A DNA stretch of 64,000 nt. Origin: an uncultured Draconibacterium sp. Its GTDB lineage: Bacteria > Bacteroidota > Bacteroidia > Bacteroidales > Prolixibacteraceae. A model generated the notes under the pieces. The model worked only from the letters and a program-made list of their open reading frames with translations, was not told where the DNA came from and searched no databases. Shown in pieces: positions 43,694 through 53,081 of the stretch; the stretch's first letter is position 1, and each line of letters starts with the position of its first letter. A program made the translations under genes and the position numbers. The stretch covers positions 4,584,501 to 4,648,500 of the forward strand of contig NZ_OY781884.1 in assembly GCF_963677155.1 (NCBI RefSeq), given 5' to 3'.

Positions 43694-45088
43694 TTAGTTC
43701 AACTTCATTGGAATTATTTCTTTTAATTGCTTAACCGTCATTTTTTTACCAATTATTTTTTTGTCCTTATCGAGCAGGTAAACGCCGGGTGTTTTTCGGG
43801 CATCGTACTTTATTTTAAAACGTGAGGTATGTTTCGGATCCCAAACATTTATCCAGTCGAACATATCGTGTTTGGCTAAAAACTCGGTCCATTCGTTTTT
43901 GTTGTCCATAGAATAAATGGCATACACCGTCAGGCCTTTGTCCTTGTTAGGCAGGTATACTTCTTTATAGAATTCGGGAACAAAAACCTTACAATGTGAA
44001 CAATTGGGCTCATAAATAAGAACTACTGTTAATTTTGATTCTATTTGGTGCAGGTTGATAAATTCGCCATCAAAACTTTCCAGTGTGAGGTCGGGAGCAA
44101 TTTCACCAATCAGGTTGTCTTGTATGAAAAGTACATTCTCGCGAATGGCCTTCATCGATTCGTCTGTTGCCCAAAAAGCTTCGCCACTCAAATAATAGTC
44201 GCGGGCAATATCAACAAATAAGGCGTCCATACCCATAATATTGCTGTTAATGCTGCTATTCAGAAAAAAAGATGTGGCAAACTGGAACAGGCGTTTATTG
44301 GGTTTTATGTCTTCAATAAATTGGTAAACATAAGGCTTTACCGAATCATAGGCAGGGTACAATACTTTGTTGAACCAGGTTTCCAGTTTGTTTTTATAAA
44401 AAGGAGTATACAAATAGCGTTCGTCGGTGTAGTCGAAATAATCCCAAAAATGTTTTTTCTGGTAGTTGAATTGAGCCATCAGCAGCAAGGAATCGTTCTC
44501 CTTAACTTCTTTTGGCAGCGTTGATTCATCGAGTTTTGGAACGTAATTAGCCGTTAAAAATTTGTAGAGAAATGAGTCGGGGAACTTTTTATCAATCATT
44601 GCCCAGTAATCGTACATTTTGTTGTTTAGTGCTTCTCGTTGTTGGGCAATTTTGTCTCTTTCTGTGGCATTGGCATTTCGGTAGGCTACATTTAATGAGG
44701 CGCTCTGTTGCTGCAGATCTGCCAGAAAATTTATATAATCGACAAAAGCTTCTGACTCTGCGGAGCCTTCTATTTTCGCATCCTTAGCCTCATAGGAGGA
44801 ATTGCTTATTTTAAAATCCTGATCGGCACCCAATAGAAAATCAAAATGGTGGTCTTTATCAACCAGTATTTTATACAACCCTTGGGGGAGAATAGTGTCG
44901 CCTGTAAATACGCCATGCCCTTTAGCATCGAGTTGGGCAGAGTCGGCAGCATATATTTTTCCGAGATAATGGTATGCCAGCTGAACCGTTTTATTTGGGG
45001 CTTCGTCAAGCTGGAATTCAATATTATAGTGCTGTGCGTTAAGCTGGAAACTTAAAAAAAGTAGAAACAGAAATACGAATCGTGTCAT
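43694..45088 (-). CDS. TlpA-family protein with DUF4369- and DUF5106-like regions
   Basis: 464 residues from the ATG at 45088, whose next residues form a clean signal peptide (TRFVFLFLLFLSFQLNAQ). The longer frame to 45202 has no signal character and overlaps the divergent GT2 start. The N-terminal DUF4369-like beta domain (about 20-115) is followed by a DUF5106-like helical middle and a C-terminal thioredoxin domain with CSHC as active site and the cis-Pro motif KTPGVYLL. A periplasmic disulfide reductase or related redox protein; the partner is unknown. Confidence 0.87.
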   Translation of the reverse strand: MTRFVFLFLLFLSFQLNAQHYNIEFQLDEAPNKTVQLAYHYLGKIYAADSAQLDAKGHGVFTGDTILPQGLYKILVDKDHHFDFLLGADQDFKISNSSYEAKDAKIEGSAESEAFVDYINFLADLQQQSASLNVAYRNANATERDKIAQQREALNNKMYDYWAMIDKKFPDSFLYKFLTANYVPKLDESTLPKEVKENDSLLLMAQFNYQKKHFWDYFDYTDERYLYTPFYKNKLETWFNKVLYPAYDSVKPYVYQFIEDIKPNKRLFQFATSFFLNSSINSNIMGMDALFVDIARDYYLSGEAFWATDESMKAIRENVLFIQDNLIGEIAPDLTLESFDGEFINLHQIESKLTVVLIYEPNCSHCKVFVPEFYKEVYLPNKDKGLTVYAIYSMDNKNEWTEFLAKHDMFDWINVWDPKHTSRFKIKYDARKTPGVYLLDKDKKIIGKKMTVKQLKEIIPMKLN

Positions 45089-45201
45089 ATGTAATTTCAA
45101 ATAAAGACTTAAAAATAGAATAATTACACGAAATGGCTTATTCCCGGAATAATTGTTTTGATCGCGAAATGTTGTAAATTCAGGGCCTGTAAAAAGAAAC
45201 A

Positions 45202-46104
45202 ATGCTTTCGATAAATATCCCGGTATATAATGTTGAAGTGGTGGATTTGGTTAACGACCTGCATCAACAGGCTAAAGGTTTAGAGATTGATTTTGAAATC
45301 AGGGTTTATGACGATGGCTCGGATGAGATCTTTAAATCGTTGAACCGCATAATTAAAAGTAAACCCAATATTGTGTATCAGGAAATGGCTAAAAACCTTG
45401 GTAGGGCTGGTGTTCGTAATAAACTTGGGGTCGACTCGCAGTATGAATGGTTGTTGTTTATTGATGCTGATTCGAAAGTTATAAGCCCGAACTATTTAAA
45501 AAACTATCTGGAAGATAGAAATAAGAATCGGGTGTTATGCGGTGGTACAGCTTATGCGAAACAAAAACCGGACGATCCTGAAAAACTGTTTCGGTGGACT
45601 TACGGAACAAAACGAGAAGCCGTATCGGCATTAGTTCGTAACCGCAGCAAAGGTTTTATAATTACTTCCAATAACTTTTTTATTGCAAAAGAATTTTTTG
45701 ATCGTGTGCACTTTCGGGAAGAAATACGTGAATACGGGCACGAAGATACCTTGTTGGGGTACGACCTGTTTTGTGCAGACGTTGAGATCTTTCATATTGA
45801 TAATCCGTTGGAACATACCGGCCTTGAAAGTGCTCAGGCATTTTTAAGAAAGAGTTGTTTAGCGCTGGAAAACCTGAAAAAGATAGGAGAGGAGTTCCTT
45901 GAAAATGACCAAATGTTTTACCGCCAGGTAAACTTTTTACGAAAATATAAACGGATAACATTTTTTATTCCATCGCGAACTATAGGGCGATTTTTCAGAA
46001 AGTACCGCGAAAAGATGGAGCAAAATTTAAAAGGAGCTCGTCCATCATTATTTGTTTTCGATTTGTATAAGCTGGGCTACTATGCGGGCATAAAAAACCG
46101 CTGA
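45202..46104 (+). CDS. Family 2 glycosyltransferase
   Basis: 300 residues. GT-A fold: start SINIPVYNVEV, IRVYDDGSDE, LGRAGVRNKLG and the metal-binding FIDADSKV. GHEDTLLGYDLF supplies the general-base Glu-Asp pair. No membrane segment, but basic C-terminal patches (RFFRKYREK) may bind the membrane. Probably adds a sugar to a surface glycan or lipid; no other glycan genes are near. Confidence 0.88.
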   Translation: MLSINIPVYNVEVVDLVNDLHQQAKGLEIDFEIRVYDDGSDEIFKSLNRIIKSKPNIVYQEMAKNLGRAGVRNKLGVDSQYEWLLFIDADSKVISPNYLKNYLEDRNKNRVLCGGTAYAKQKPDDPEKLFRWTYGTKREAVSALVRNRSKGFIITSNNFFIAKEFFDRVHFREEIREYGHEDTLLGYDLFCADVEIFHIDNPLEHTGLESAQAFLRKSCLALENLKKIGEEFLENDQMFYRQVNFLRKYKRITFFIPSRTIGRFFRKYREKMEQNLKGARPSLFVFDLYKLGYYAGIKNR

Positions 46105-46147
46105 CAAAATTGCCAACGGTTTGAAAAAAAACCTTATAGTCTAAATG

Positions 46148-47191
46148 TTAATCATCCAGATTAATATCTCCGTAACGGCTTACAACCGTAACTTTACCTC
46201 CTTCTCCCGAACCAACTTTTCCAACAACCGTGTTTTTATGGTCATCTTTGATACGGTTTCCTGTAAATTCATCTTCAGGGTATGAAATGCCGCAGTAATC
46301 GCAGCTGGCATCAAGCGAGTAACTGGCATCGTCGAGTCCCAATGAAATCTGACCATAGCTGTTGGTAATGTTGATAAACTCGAAGTTGGCACCAACTTCA
46401 TTAACCTTAATGCCTCCGTAACCTGCTTCAACTTTTAGGCTTTTCGCCAATTCTTCAATTTTAATATTGGTGTACTTAATTTCTGCCTCAAGCGATTCTA
46501 ATTCTTCAAATTTAAATTTGTCGTATTTCGATTCGATTACTACCGACTTGCATTCTTCAACGCTAATATTCGAGTATTTCGATATGATATCCAATGAAGT
46601 AGCTTCCTCAATATCAAGAGGCGAGTAGCTTACATCAACATCCATGTGCGAAACTGCGCCAATATTTGCGTTCCCGTAGGCCAGTGATAAGCTTAGCGAG
46701 CCGCTTTCGGGTGTAGAGAGTTCGTAAGCGGTAAAGTTGCCGTATTTACAATTAAAGTTGCCGTTTCCGGTAAGTCGGGCAACAATGGTATTGCCGTATT
46801 TGTTGTTTATTTTCAGATCCTTGTCAGAAGGGATATTTACTTCGTAATCGATACTAAACTGTCGGTTACTTTTAAAATTCTTTTCAATTTCGGTAACTGC
46901 TTTTACGGCACTTCCGGTTTTGCGGATATACACTTCCAGCATATCCAATAAATCATCAGCTTTGTTCTCGTTAGGTGCATCAACGGTTATGGTTACATGA
47001 ATGATTACCGAGTCGCCAACCGAACTCTTGATTTTTACTTCGCCAAAGCGGTTGTCGATTTCCAGTGACGATACCTCATTGTTTAACCATGATTCATGGT
47101 ATTCTTTTGTTTTTTCTTCAGCAGATACTGTTGTTCCGGCTAAAAAAACGCCCATAATAAACAGTACTACAAATCTTTTTAATGCCTTCAT
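46148..47191 (-). CDS. Exported DUF4097-like (putative adhesin) beta-helix protein
   Basis: 347 residues, signal peptide about 1-24 (LAGTTVSAEE). The rest is a run of short beta repeats with patterns such as IDNRFGEVKIKS, NKYGNT, SKYSNISV, ESKYDKFKF and KYTNIKIEE, typical of the DUF4097/GIN auto-transporter-adhesin-like fold. It is the last gene after a putative anti-sigma and an ECF sigma factor, a common Bacteroidota trio for envelope responses. Adhesion itself is not shown. Confidence 0.8.
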   Translation of the reverse strand: MKALKRFVVLFIMGVFLAGTTVSAEEKTKEYHESWLNNEVSSLEIDNRFGEVKIKSSVGDSVIIHVTITVDAPNENKADDLLDMLEVYIRKTGSAVKAVTEIEKNFKSNRQFSIDYEVNIPSDKDLKINNKYGNTIVARLTGNGNFNCKYGNFTAYELSTPESGSLSLSLAYGNANIGAVSHMDVDVSYSPLDIEEATSLDIISKYSNISVEECKSVVIESKYDKFKFEELESLEAEIKYTNIKIEELAKSLKVEAGYGGIKVNEVGANFEFINITNSYGQISLGLDDASYSLDASCDYCGISYPEDEFTGNRIKDDHKNTVVGKVGSGEGGKVTVVSRYGDINLDD

Positions 47192-47245
47192 TTTATTCTG
47201 GTTTTAATTGTTACTAATAATTCTTTCCAGCCAATTCACTTTGTA

Positions 47246-47842
47246 TTATATGGCCGTTGTTTCCTGCTCAAATTCCTGAGTCTTCTGTTGTACTTCTTTT
47301 AACTTGGTAATGATAATATTGATTACACTAAGCTTTGCCTGATAATATTCTAACATAGCATTTATTACACGATCGTCGTTTGGATTGGCTGTTAAATCCT
47401 TTTGCAGGTTTTGGTAAAGTGTTTCAAAATCAGCCAACTCATTGTTCATCATGTTTTGTTCGTCTTCCGAAATTAAACCTTCTTCAACCCATTTGTTCCA
47501 TTGATCCATACCGGTGTTTATCGAGCTGGTGTAATAGTATTCAACTTCCTGGTATTCCGGTGATAGAGAGGCCAACGTGATGTTTGCCGTTTGTTTTTTT
47601 GAATTAAAAATTCCCGGGCTATCAGGCGAAAAATAGATAAACGCCTGGTTGGTTGCTAAAAATATAAATACAACAGCAGCGGCAACCTTCAGAATAATAT
47701 TCAGGCTTATTGTTCTTTTCTTTTTATGTTGCTCATTAAGCTTTGCTTCAAACCGGGCAAAGTGGCCTTCCATTGGTTCGTTATCGTTTAACGTTTCAAT
47801 GTTATCCTGTATCAGTTTTTCTATGTTATCCTTCTTTTCCAT
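47246..47842 (-). CDS. Membrane protein, probable anti-sigma factor
   Basis: 198 residues. A cytoplasmic N-terminus (about 1-40) ends in EAKLNEQHKKKRT, then one membrane helix (about 46-64, ILKVAAAVVFIFLATNQAFIYF), and a periplasmic helical region of about 130 residues. It starts 4 bp after the ECF sigma stop. The single-span layout and the coupling suggest it holds the sigma factor, but no ZAS zinc motif is seen, so this is inferred from context. Confidence 0.65.
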   Translation of the reverse strand: MEKKDNIEKLIQDNIETLNDNEPMEGHFARFEAKLNEQHKKKRTISLNIILKVAAAVVFIFLATNQAFIYFSPDSPGIFNSKKQTANITLASLSPEYQEVEYYYTSSINTGMDQWNKWVEEGLISEDEQNMMNNELADFETLYQNLQKDLTANPNDDRVINAMLEYYQAKLSVINIIITKLKEVQQKTQEFEQETTAI

Positions 47843-47846
47843 AATC

Positions 47847-48434
47847 TTAATTGTATGAAAATATTTCCTTCCCTTTCAGTATATCTCGTAACTTATTCTT
47901 CGCTCTCAGCAGCTGGGTTCTCGAAGCTGAATTCGATATGCCCAAAATCTGGCTAATCTCATCGTGGTCGTACCCTTCAATCAAATAAAGACTTAACACA
48001 ACCCGGTAGCCGTCAGAAAGTTCCCTTATTGCCTGTTTTAGAACCCGGGCGTCCAGTTCGCGCGTATCTACGTGGCTTTCGGCAATTTGTGTAGTACGTT
48101 CGTTTACCTCCTCAAATTGTACTTTTCGTTTCTTTAAATAATCCAATGAACGGTTTACAACAATACGCTTTAACCATGCCCCGAAGCTTACTTCGCCTTT
48201 GTACGTTTCTATCTTTTTAAATGCACTTAAAAAGGCTTCCTGCATTACATCTTCGGCTTCCATCTGGTCATTTACAATCCGCAGACTTACACTGAACATG
48301 GCTTTGTAATAAAGCTTGTACAGCTGGAATTGCGCCTTCTGGCTTCCTTCTTTGCACTGATCGATGACTTCCTGATGAATATTTTGGTAAAGTGTATCCA
48401 AACTATCAATTTTCTGATTCAATGACGATGGCAA
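47847..48434 (-). CDS. ECF-type RNA polymerase sigma factor (SigW/RpoE-like)
   Basis: 195 residues. Region 2 (about 42-105) has AEDVMQEAFLSAFKKIETY and GAWLKRIVVNRSLDYLKKRK. Region 4 (about 135-185) has YRVVLSLYLIEGYDHDEISQILGISNSASRTQLLRAKNKL-type sequence. Start taken at the ATG at 48434, although a start about 25 residues in would still leave the whole domain. It heads the three-gene minus-strand operon. Confidence 0.93.
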   Translation of the reverse strand: MPSSLNQKIDSLDTLYQNIHQEVIDQCKEGSQKAQFQLYKLYYKAMFSVSLRIVNDQMEAEDVMQEAFLSAFKKIETYKGEVSFGAWLKRIVVNRSLDYLKKRKVQFEEVNERTTQIAESHVDTRELDARVLKQAIRELSDGYRVVLSLYLIEGYDHDEISQILGISNSASRTQLLRAKNKLRDILKGKEIFSYN

Positions 48435-48498
48435 TATTTCAATGTTGCATACGTTACGGAAATATTTTGTGTTTTTGAATGTTTTTTCTGAAATGTAT

Positions 48499-48540
48499 AG
48501 GATAGCTGTTTTAACTTCAATGAGTTAAGACAGCTTTCCT
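48499..48540 (-). terminator. Hairpin between the hypothetical gene and the sigma operon
   Basis: AGGATAGCTGTTTTAACT (48499-48516) pairs with AGTTAAGACAGCTTTCCT (48523-48540) at 16 of 18 positions with a 6-nt loop. It probably terminates the upstream minus-strand gene that stops at 48622. A T run is weak. Confidence 0.6.
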
Positions 48541-48621
48541 GATCTGATTTGTTTTGCTATTATTTATACCGACTAGTAAGAGACTAAAATATTTGACGAG
48601 TAAAGAGTTCAGAATAGTCGT

Positions 48622-49317
48622 TTACAACGAATTATAGTATTGAACTAACTCTATGATCTTGTCTTTCTTCCCCACTTTTATCTTATTTTTCTTTATAAAA
48701 TCCTGAATTTGTTTTTGATGATCGGTAAAGAAATTCTGTAAATCTTTTTTCGATTCTATTTTTACAGCAGCTTGCTGGTTTATACGTAGGTAAAACACAT
48801 CAGGACGTTTTATAAATTTTGCAGGCTCAGGTTCTTTATACCCAGCGGCTTTTTTAGGTTTTTGGTATATCACTTCAGGGCGTGCATATAAACTAAGCTT
48901 ACCTTCTATTAAAAGAATAAAATACGCGCGTTTTACTTTGTTGCCAAATTCATACGGAATGTTTGAAAAAGTATCTTCCCCAACTACTGCTTTCTCTACA
49001 ATTTCTGGCGTAGCTATGGCCAGAATTTGGTCGTCGGGAGTTTGAAATTCCATTTCGTCGTTATATATATTATAGCGTAAGGGAATATCGTTGTATTGAA
49101 TTTCTTGAGAAGTATAAATCGTACCCTTCGTAAATTCATCGATTAAGTAAGGCGAGCCTTCAATTTCGCTTTCGGAAAGAGGGCGTCGAAAATCTCCGCG
49201 CTGAATTTTATTTGTTTCAAAAAAATCAATTGCATTACGCAAATTGTAAATGCTTTGGGCGTATAGCCCGGCAGAAGAAATTAATAAAATAGCGAGTAGA
49301 GAAATGTACTTTTTCAT
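48622..49317 (-). CDS. Exported hypothetical protein
   Basis: 231 residues, signal peptide about 1-20 (ISSAGLYAQ), so periplasmic or envelope. A beta-rich middle (ISDEF, TIYTSQEIQYNDIPLRYNIY) is followed by a lysine-rich C-terminal helix (LQNFFTDHQKQIQDFIKKNKIK). The family is not recognised. It stands alone upstream of the sigma operon, separated by a hairpin, and divergent from the U32 gene. Confidence 0.7.
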   Translation of the reverse strand: MKKYISLLAILLISSAGLYAQSIYNLRNAIDFFETNKIQRGDFRRPLSESEIEGSPYLIDEFTKGTIYTSQEIQYNDIPLRYNIYNDEMEFQTPDDQILAIATPEIVEKAVVGEDTFSNIPYEFGNKVKRAYFILLIEGKLSLYARPEVIYQKPKKAAGYKEPEPAKFIKRPDVFYLRINQQAAVKIESKKDLQNFFTDHQKQIQDFIKKNKIKVGKKDKIIELVQYYNSL

Positions 49318-49413
49318 GGCCGATAATTTTGTTATGCTTTAATCATTTCAAAAGTGCTAATTTATTTGAGATAGTTAAAATTTATTATTGCTAATTTTGC
49401 GCGAAAATAGATT

Positions 49414-51390
49414 ATGCAAAAACCGGAACTTCTTTTACCCGTTGGAAATCCTGAATCGTTTTATGCTGCATTGCGCGGTGGAGCCAATGCCATTTTCCTG
49501 GGATTAAAACAATTTAACGCCCGCGGAAGGGCAAAGAATTTTACCAACGGGCAGCTTGTTACTATTCTGGAAGAAGCCAAAAAGAAAAACATTCTTGTTT
49601 ACATTACTCTAAATACGGTAATAAAAAACAGTGAAATCCCGGAATTGCTAGATTATCTGAATTTTTTGAATCAGGTTGGTGTTAACGGTGTGATTATTCA
49701 GGATTGGGGCGTTTTTTATATTGCACGAACGTATTTTCCGAATTTGGTGTTGCATGCCAGCACTCAAATGGGGATTCATAATTCAACCGGAGCCAATTAT
49801 GCCCATAAAAAGGGGATTGAACGTGTCGTTTTGGCTCGTGAACTTACACTTCCGGAACTGGCTAAAATATGCAAAAAGAGCAAGGTTGAAACAGAAGTAT
49901 TTATTCATGGGGCACTGTGTTATTCTTTTTCAGGAATGTGTCTTTACAGCAGTTATGCCGGGGGCAGGGGAGCCAATCGCGGACTTTGCACACAGCCTTG
50001 CCGACGAACTTATACCGCCAAAAATTCGCATCAGTATCTCTTTAATTTAAAAGATAACCAGCAAATTGATTTGGTTAACCGATTCGCAAAAATGGGAGTG
50101 ACAAGTTTAAAAGTTGAGGGGCGCATGAAATCGGGGGAATACACGTATCGTGTGGCGCAAGCCTACCGAACTGCGCTTGACGAACCTGATCAATTGGAAA
50201 AAGCCAAACAACTTTTATCGCTTGATTTTGGACGCGAGAAAACCGCCTATTTTATGGGAAAAGATGTAAACGAGGCCATATCAGAAAAAACGGTTGCCGG
50301 TGTTTTCCTTGGTAAAGTTGAACGGATTAAAGGACAGGATATTTGGTTGTCGTCGAAAATGAATGTTGAGCCGGGATTTCGTTTGCGTTTTCATATTCCG
50401 GGGACCGAAAAGCAGGAAACTGTAAAAGTGCGCGAAGTAGTTGAAGATAATGGTTTGTTTAAAATTCATTCGGGAGGAAAGCAGGTGAAAAGCAATAGCG
50501 AAGTTTATTTATCAGGGATTAGCGATGTTAAGTTTCCATCGAAATTAGAAGATAAAAATGCTCAAATTAAGCAGTTAAAATACGGACACAAACAAAAGAT
50601 TTTAGGTGCTTTAAAAGGCAGAGAAAATGGCCGCAAAGAAGAGTTTTATTTTCGCATCAACTCCATGGAATGGCTGAAAAAGATGAACCTGAATGAAATG
50701 GAAGGATTGTTTCTTGCATTTTCAAAAATTACCTGGAGCCGCTTTGACCCCGAGGTGCTGTTTATTCAAAAGTTTAAGGAAAAAATATACATTGAATTGC
50801 CGAAATTTATTCAGCAGGATGCCTTGCAGTTTTTCCGCGAGTTAATTGCCAAAATGGTAAAATGCGGATTACGCAACTTTGTTATCAGCCATGTTTCGCA
50901 ACTGGATCTGATTCCGCCAAAGTGCCGCATTATTGCTAACGAAAATGTATATGTTTTTAACGATGCCGCTGCCCGTTTTATCAAAAACGAAGGAGTAAGT
51001 CTGTTTTCTTATCCGCAGGAAATTGATTTTGAAACCCTGTTCTCGTTATCGCACAAAGACGGAATTGTGCCGGTTTATTTTTATCCTGAGCTTTTCCATT
51101 CGCGAATGCCAATTGCGATGAAAGATGAGAGTGATGAGCTGGTGGATGATATGAACATTAAGTTGCAGCGTTTTCGCCGAAATGGAATTACGTCCATTGT
51201 TCCGCAGGTTCCGGTTTCCATTTCGCAATCGAAAAACAAGCTAAAAAAGAATGGCTTTTCAAGGTTTTTAATTGATTTAAGTTACGAGCCGGTTTCGAAA
51301 CACCGCGCAAAAACGGTTAAAAGCCGTATTCTGCGATCGGAGCAAATTCAACCATCAAATACCTTTAATTTTAATAAAGGCCTGAAGTAG
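49414..51390 (+). CDS. U32 peptidase-family protein (RlhA/TrhP-type RNA hydroxylation)
   Basis: 658 residues. The N-terminal U32 TIM-barrel (about 1-300) starts ELLLPVGNPESFYAALRGGANAIFLGL. The conserved HGALCYSFSGMC and GANRGLCTQPCRR segments supply the four Cys for an Fe-S cluster. A C-terminal DUF3656-like region follows. Long U32 proteins of this size include RlhA, which hydroxylates 23S rRNA C2501; shorter ones such as TrhP act on tRNA U34. Length favours the RlhA type, but this was not tested. Confidence 0.85.
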   Translation: MQKPELLLPVGNPESFYAALRGGANAIFLGLKQFNARGRAKNFTNGQLVTILEEAKKKNILVYITLNTVIKNSEIPELLDYLNFLNQVGVNGVIIQDWGVFYIARTYFPNLVLHASTQMGIHNSTGANYAHKKGIERVVLARELTLPELAKICKKSKVETEVFIHGALCYSFSGMCLYSSYAGGRGANRGLCTQPCRRTYTAKNSHQYLFNLKDNQQIDLVNRFAKMGVTSLKVEGRMKSGEYTYRVAQAYRTALDEPDQLEKAKQLLSLDFGREKTAYFMGKDVNEAISEKTVAGVFLGKVERIKGQDIWLSSKMNVEPGFRLRFHIPGTEKQETVKVREVVEDNGLFKIHSGGKQVKSNSEVYLSGISDVKFPSKLEDKNAQIKQLKYGHKQKILGALKGRENGRKEEFYFRINSMEWLKKMNLNEMEGLFLAFSKITWSRFDPEVLFIQKFKEKIYIELPKFIQQDALQFFRELIAKMVKCGLRNFVISHVSQLDLIPPKCRIIANENVYVFNDAAARFIKNEGVSLFSYPQEIDFETLFSLSHKDGIVPVYFYPELFHSRMPIAMKDESDELVDDMNIKLQRFRRNGITSIVPQVPVSISQSKNKLKKNGFSRFLIDLSYEPVSKHRAKTVKSRILRSEQIQPSNTFNFNKGLK

Positions 51391-51550
51391 CGGTGATGTT
51401 CAGAAATAAGCAATAGTCGACTGTATTATGTGCAGTCGGCATATGAGATTTCAAGATTTTATTCTTTTTGAAGCCAATTCCAAATAATTCTTTTAAGGAA
51501 AGAGGAGGAAGCTGCACCATAAAACAGCAATACAATTTACAAAACAGCTG

Positions 51551-52558
51551 TTATAAATTCTCCTTCAAAAAGAATAATACTTCGGTTGCCACTTGGCCAT
51601 GAATCAAATTCCTGTTCACTGACTTGTCATCACCGTAGTATTTTTTCGTTTGCTTTTGTAGTTCATTGTTTCCCTCGTTTAAAAAAACGTAATGACCTGT
51701 TTTACCTTCTAATAGCGAAATCTTCGAATTAGGGATTAGTTGATGATATTTTAGCGCGTTTGTTTCAATTGGCGCAACCTGATCATTATTTGCGCCTATT
51801 ATTAAAACATAATTATTGACGTTCTGAGATTCGTTTGGTAATCCCAAACCCAATGCAGGTGCCATTGCAACAAAAACTTTGAATCTGTCATCTTTAAATG
51901 TAGCCGGTACTTTATTGCAATCAATTTCGTCAATTAATTTGCTTAAATCGCCTAATTCCGGGACAGTAAATTCTTTCTTCCCCTCTTTGGTCTTTGCCTG
52001 CTCTTTAACCAGTTCACAATTTACCTCGATACCGGCAATTGCAAGCGTGGTATATCCTCCCAATGAAAAACCGACCATTCCAATTCTTGTTTTGTCGATC
52101 GACGAATTAATTGTTTCATCAGCCAGTACAGCTGTTAATAAAAAGCTTATATCCTGAGGCCTTGCCCAGTAGCGAACAAAATATTCAGGAATTTTATTGT
52201 CGAAGGTATTTCCCCAGTGATCGGGCGCAACAACGATATATCCGTTTTTAGCCAATTCTGTAGCCAACCAGGCCAAACTAAATCTGTTTCCCCCGGTACC
52301 GTGTGAGATAACAATTAATGGAAAAGATTTATCGATAAGTTTTGCATTTCTTATTGTTGGAGGTAGTAGAAAAGGTAATTCTGTAGTTCTTTGGAGCATT
52401 GAGTCTGTTTCAGCAGTCGGATACCAAAGTTCAGCTTTAACTGGTCGGTTCTGTCGCGTGTTCTGATAATTAATTGTTCGTTCGCCAACATTAAAATCTT
52501 GGGCAAAACCCAATAACGGAACTGCTGCAAGAATCAATAAAATTTTAAGTTGTTTCAT
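51551..52558 (-). CDS. Exported alpha/beta hydrolase (PAF-acetylhydrolase-like)
   Basis: 335 residues from the ATG at 52558; six upstream in-frame residues (MGKAEN) precede the signal peptide and are less likely. Signal peptide ends LGFAQ. The oxyanion region is VISHGTGGN, the nucleophile elbow is GFSLGG, and the acid and base are in IGANNDQVAP and GKTGHYVF. The family acts on small esters or lipids. First of a row of small unrelated minus-strand genes; no functional partner. Confidence 0.82.
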   Translation of the reverse strand: MKQLKILLILAAVPLLGFAQDFNVGERTINYQNTRQNRPVKAELWYPTAETDSMLQRTTELPFLLPPTIRNAKLIDKSFPLIVISHGTGGNRFSLAWLATELAKNGYIVVAPDHWGNTFDNKIPEYFVRYWARPQDISFLLTAVLADETINSSIDKTRIGMVGFSLGGYTTLAIAGIEVNCELVKEQAKTKEGKKEFTVPELGDLSKLIDEIDCNKVPATFKDDRFKVFVAMAPALGLGLPNESQNVNNYVLIIGANNDQVAPIETNALKYHQLIPNSKISLLEGKTGHYVFLNEGNNELQKQTKKYYGDDKSVNRNLIHGQVATEVLFFLKENL

Positions 52559-52601
52559 ATTTTCTGCTTTTCCCAAATGTTACTTGTTATGCGCTGGTTG
52601 A

Positions 52602-52955
52602 CTAATCATTTTTATAATCAGTTATTCCCAAAAGATTTCCTGAAGGATCAGTAAACTCTAAAGCCCAACCTGTTCTAATTTTAAAGGGTTCTGTCAGAAA
52701 TTTCACTCCTTTATCTTTCAATTCAGGATAAAGTTTTCTAACATCTTCAACCTCTATCCAGATGGCGGGTTGGGCTTTAGGAAATTTGTTTTTATCTTTG
52801 ATGATAATTGCAGGTTCTTCTTCTCCAACTTTAAAGGCAATCATACCTTGTTGGCTAAAATCAAATTTTGTTGGTAATCCCAAAACATCGGAATAAAATT
52901 TTCTGCTTTCTTCTAAATTATCAGATGGGAAAAAGAAATTGTCATAGTTTTTCAT
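52602..52955 (-). CDS. Glyoxalase/VOC-superfamily protein
   Basis: 117 residues, one complete VOC module pair: NLEESRKFYSDVLGLP at the N-terminus and LEFTDPSGNLLGI at the C-terminus. These proteins bind a metal and act on small electrophiles, dioxygen substrates or antibiotics. No function can be named from the sequence. Confidence 0.85.
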   Translation of the reverse strand: MKNYDNFFFPSDNLEESRKFYSDVLGLPTKFDFSQQGMIAFKVGEEEPAIIIKDKNKFPKAQPAIWIEVEDVRKLYPELKDKGVKFLTEPFKIRTGWALEFTDPSGNLLGITDYKND

Positions 52956-53081
52956 ATCCTCTTTTTGTTTTAATCACGTACTTAAAAGTGAAATTTATTT
53001 TTTTATCAGTTAAATTGCACCCTTCTAAATTACTATTGAACCGGTTGTTATTTTATACATTTAGCTTGTTCGCGACAGGTT

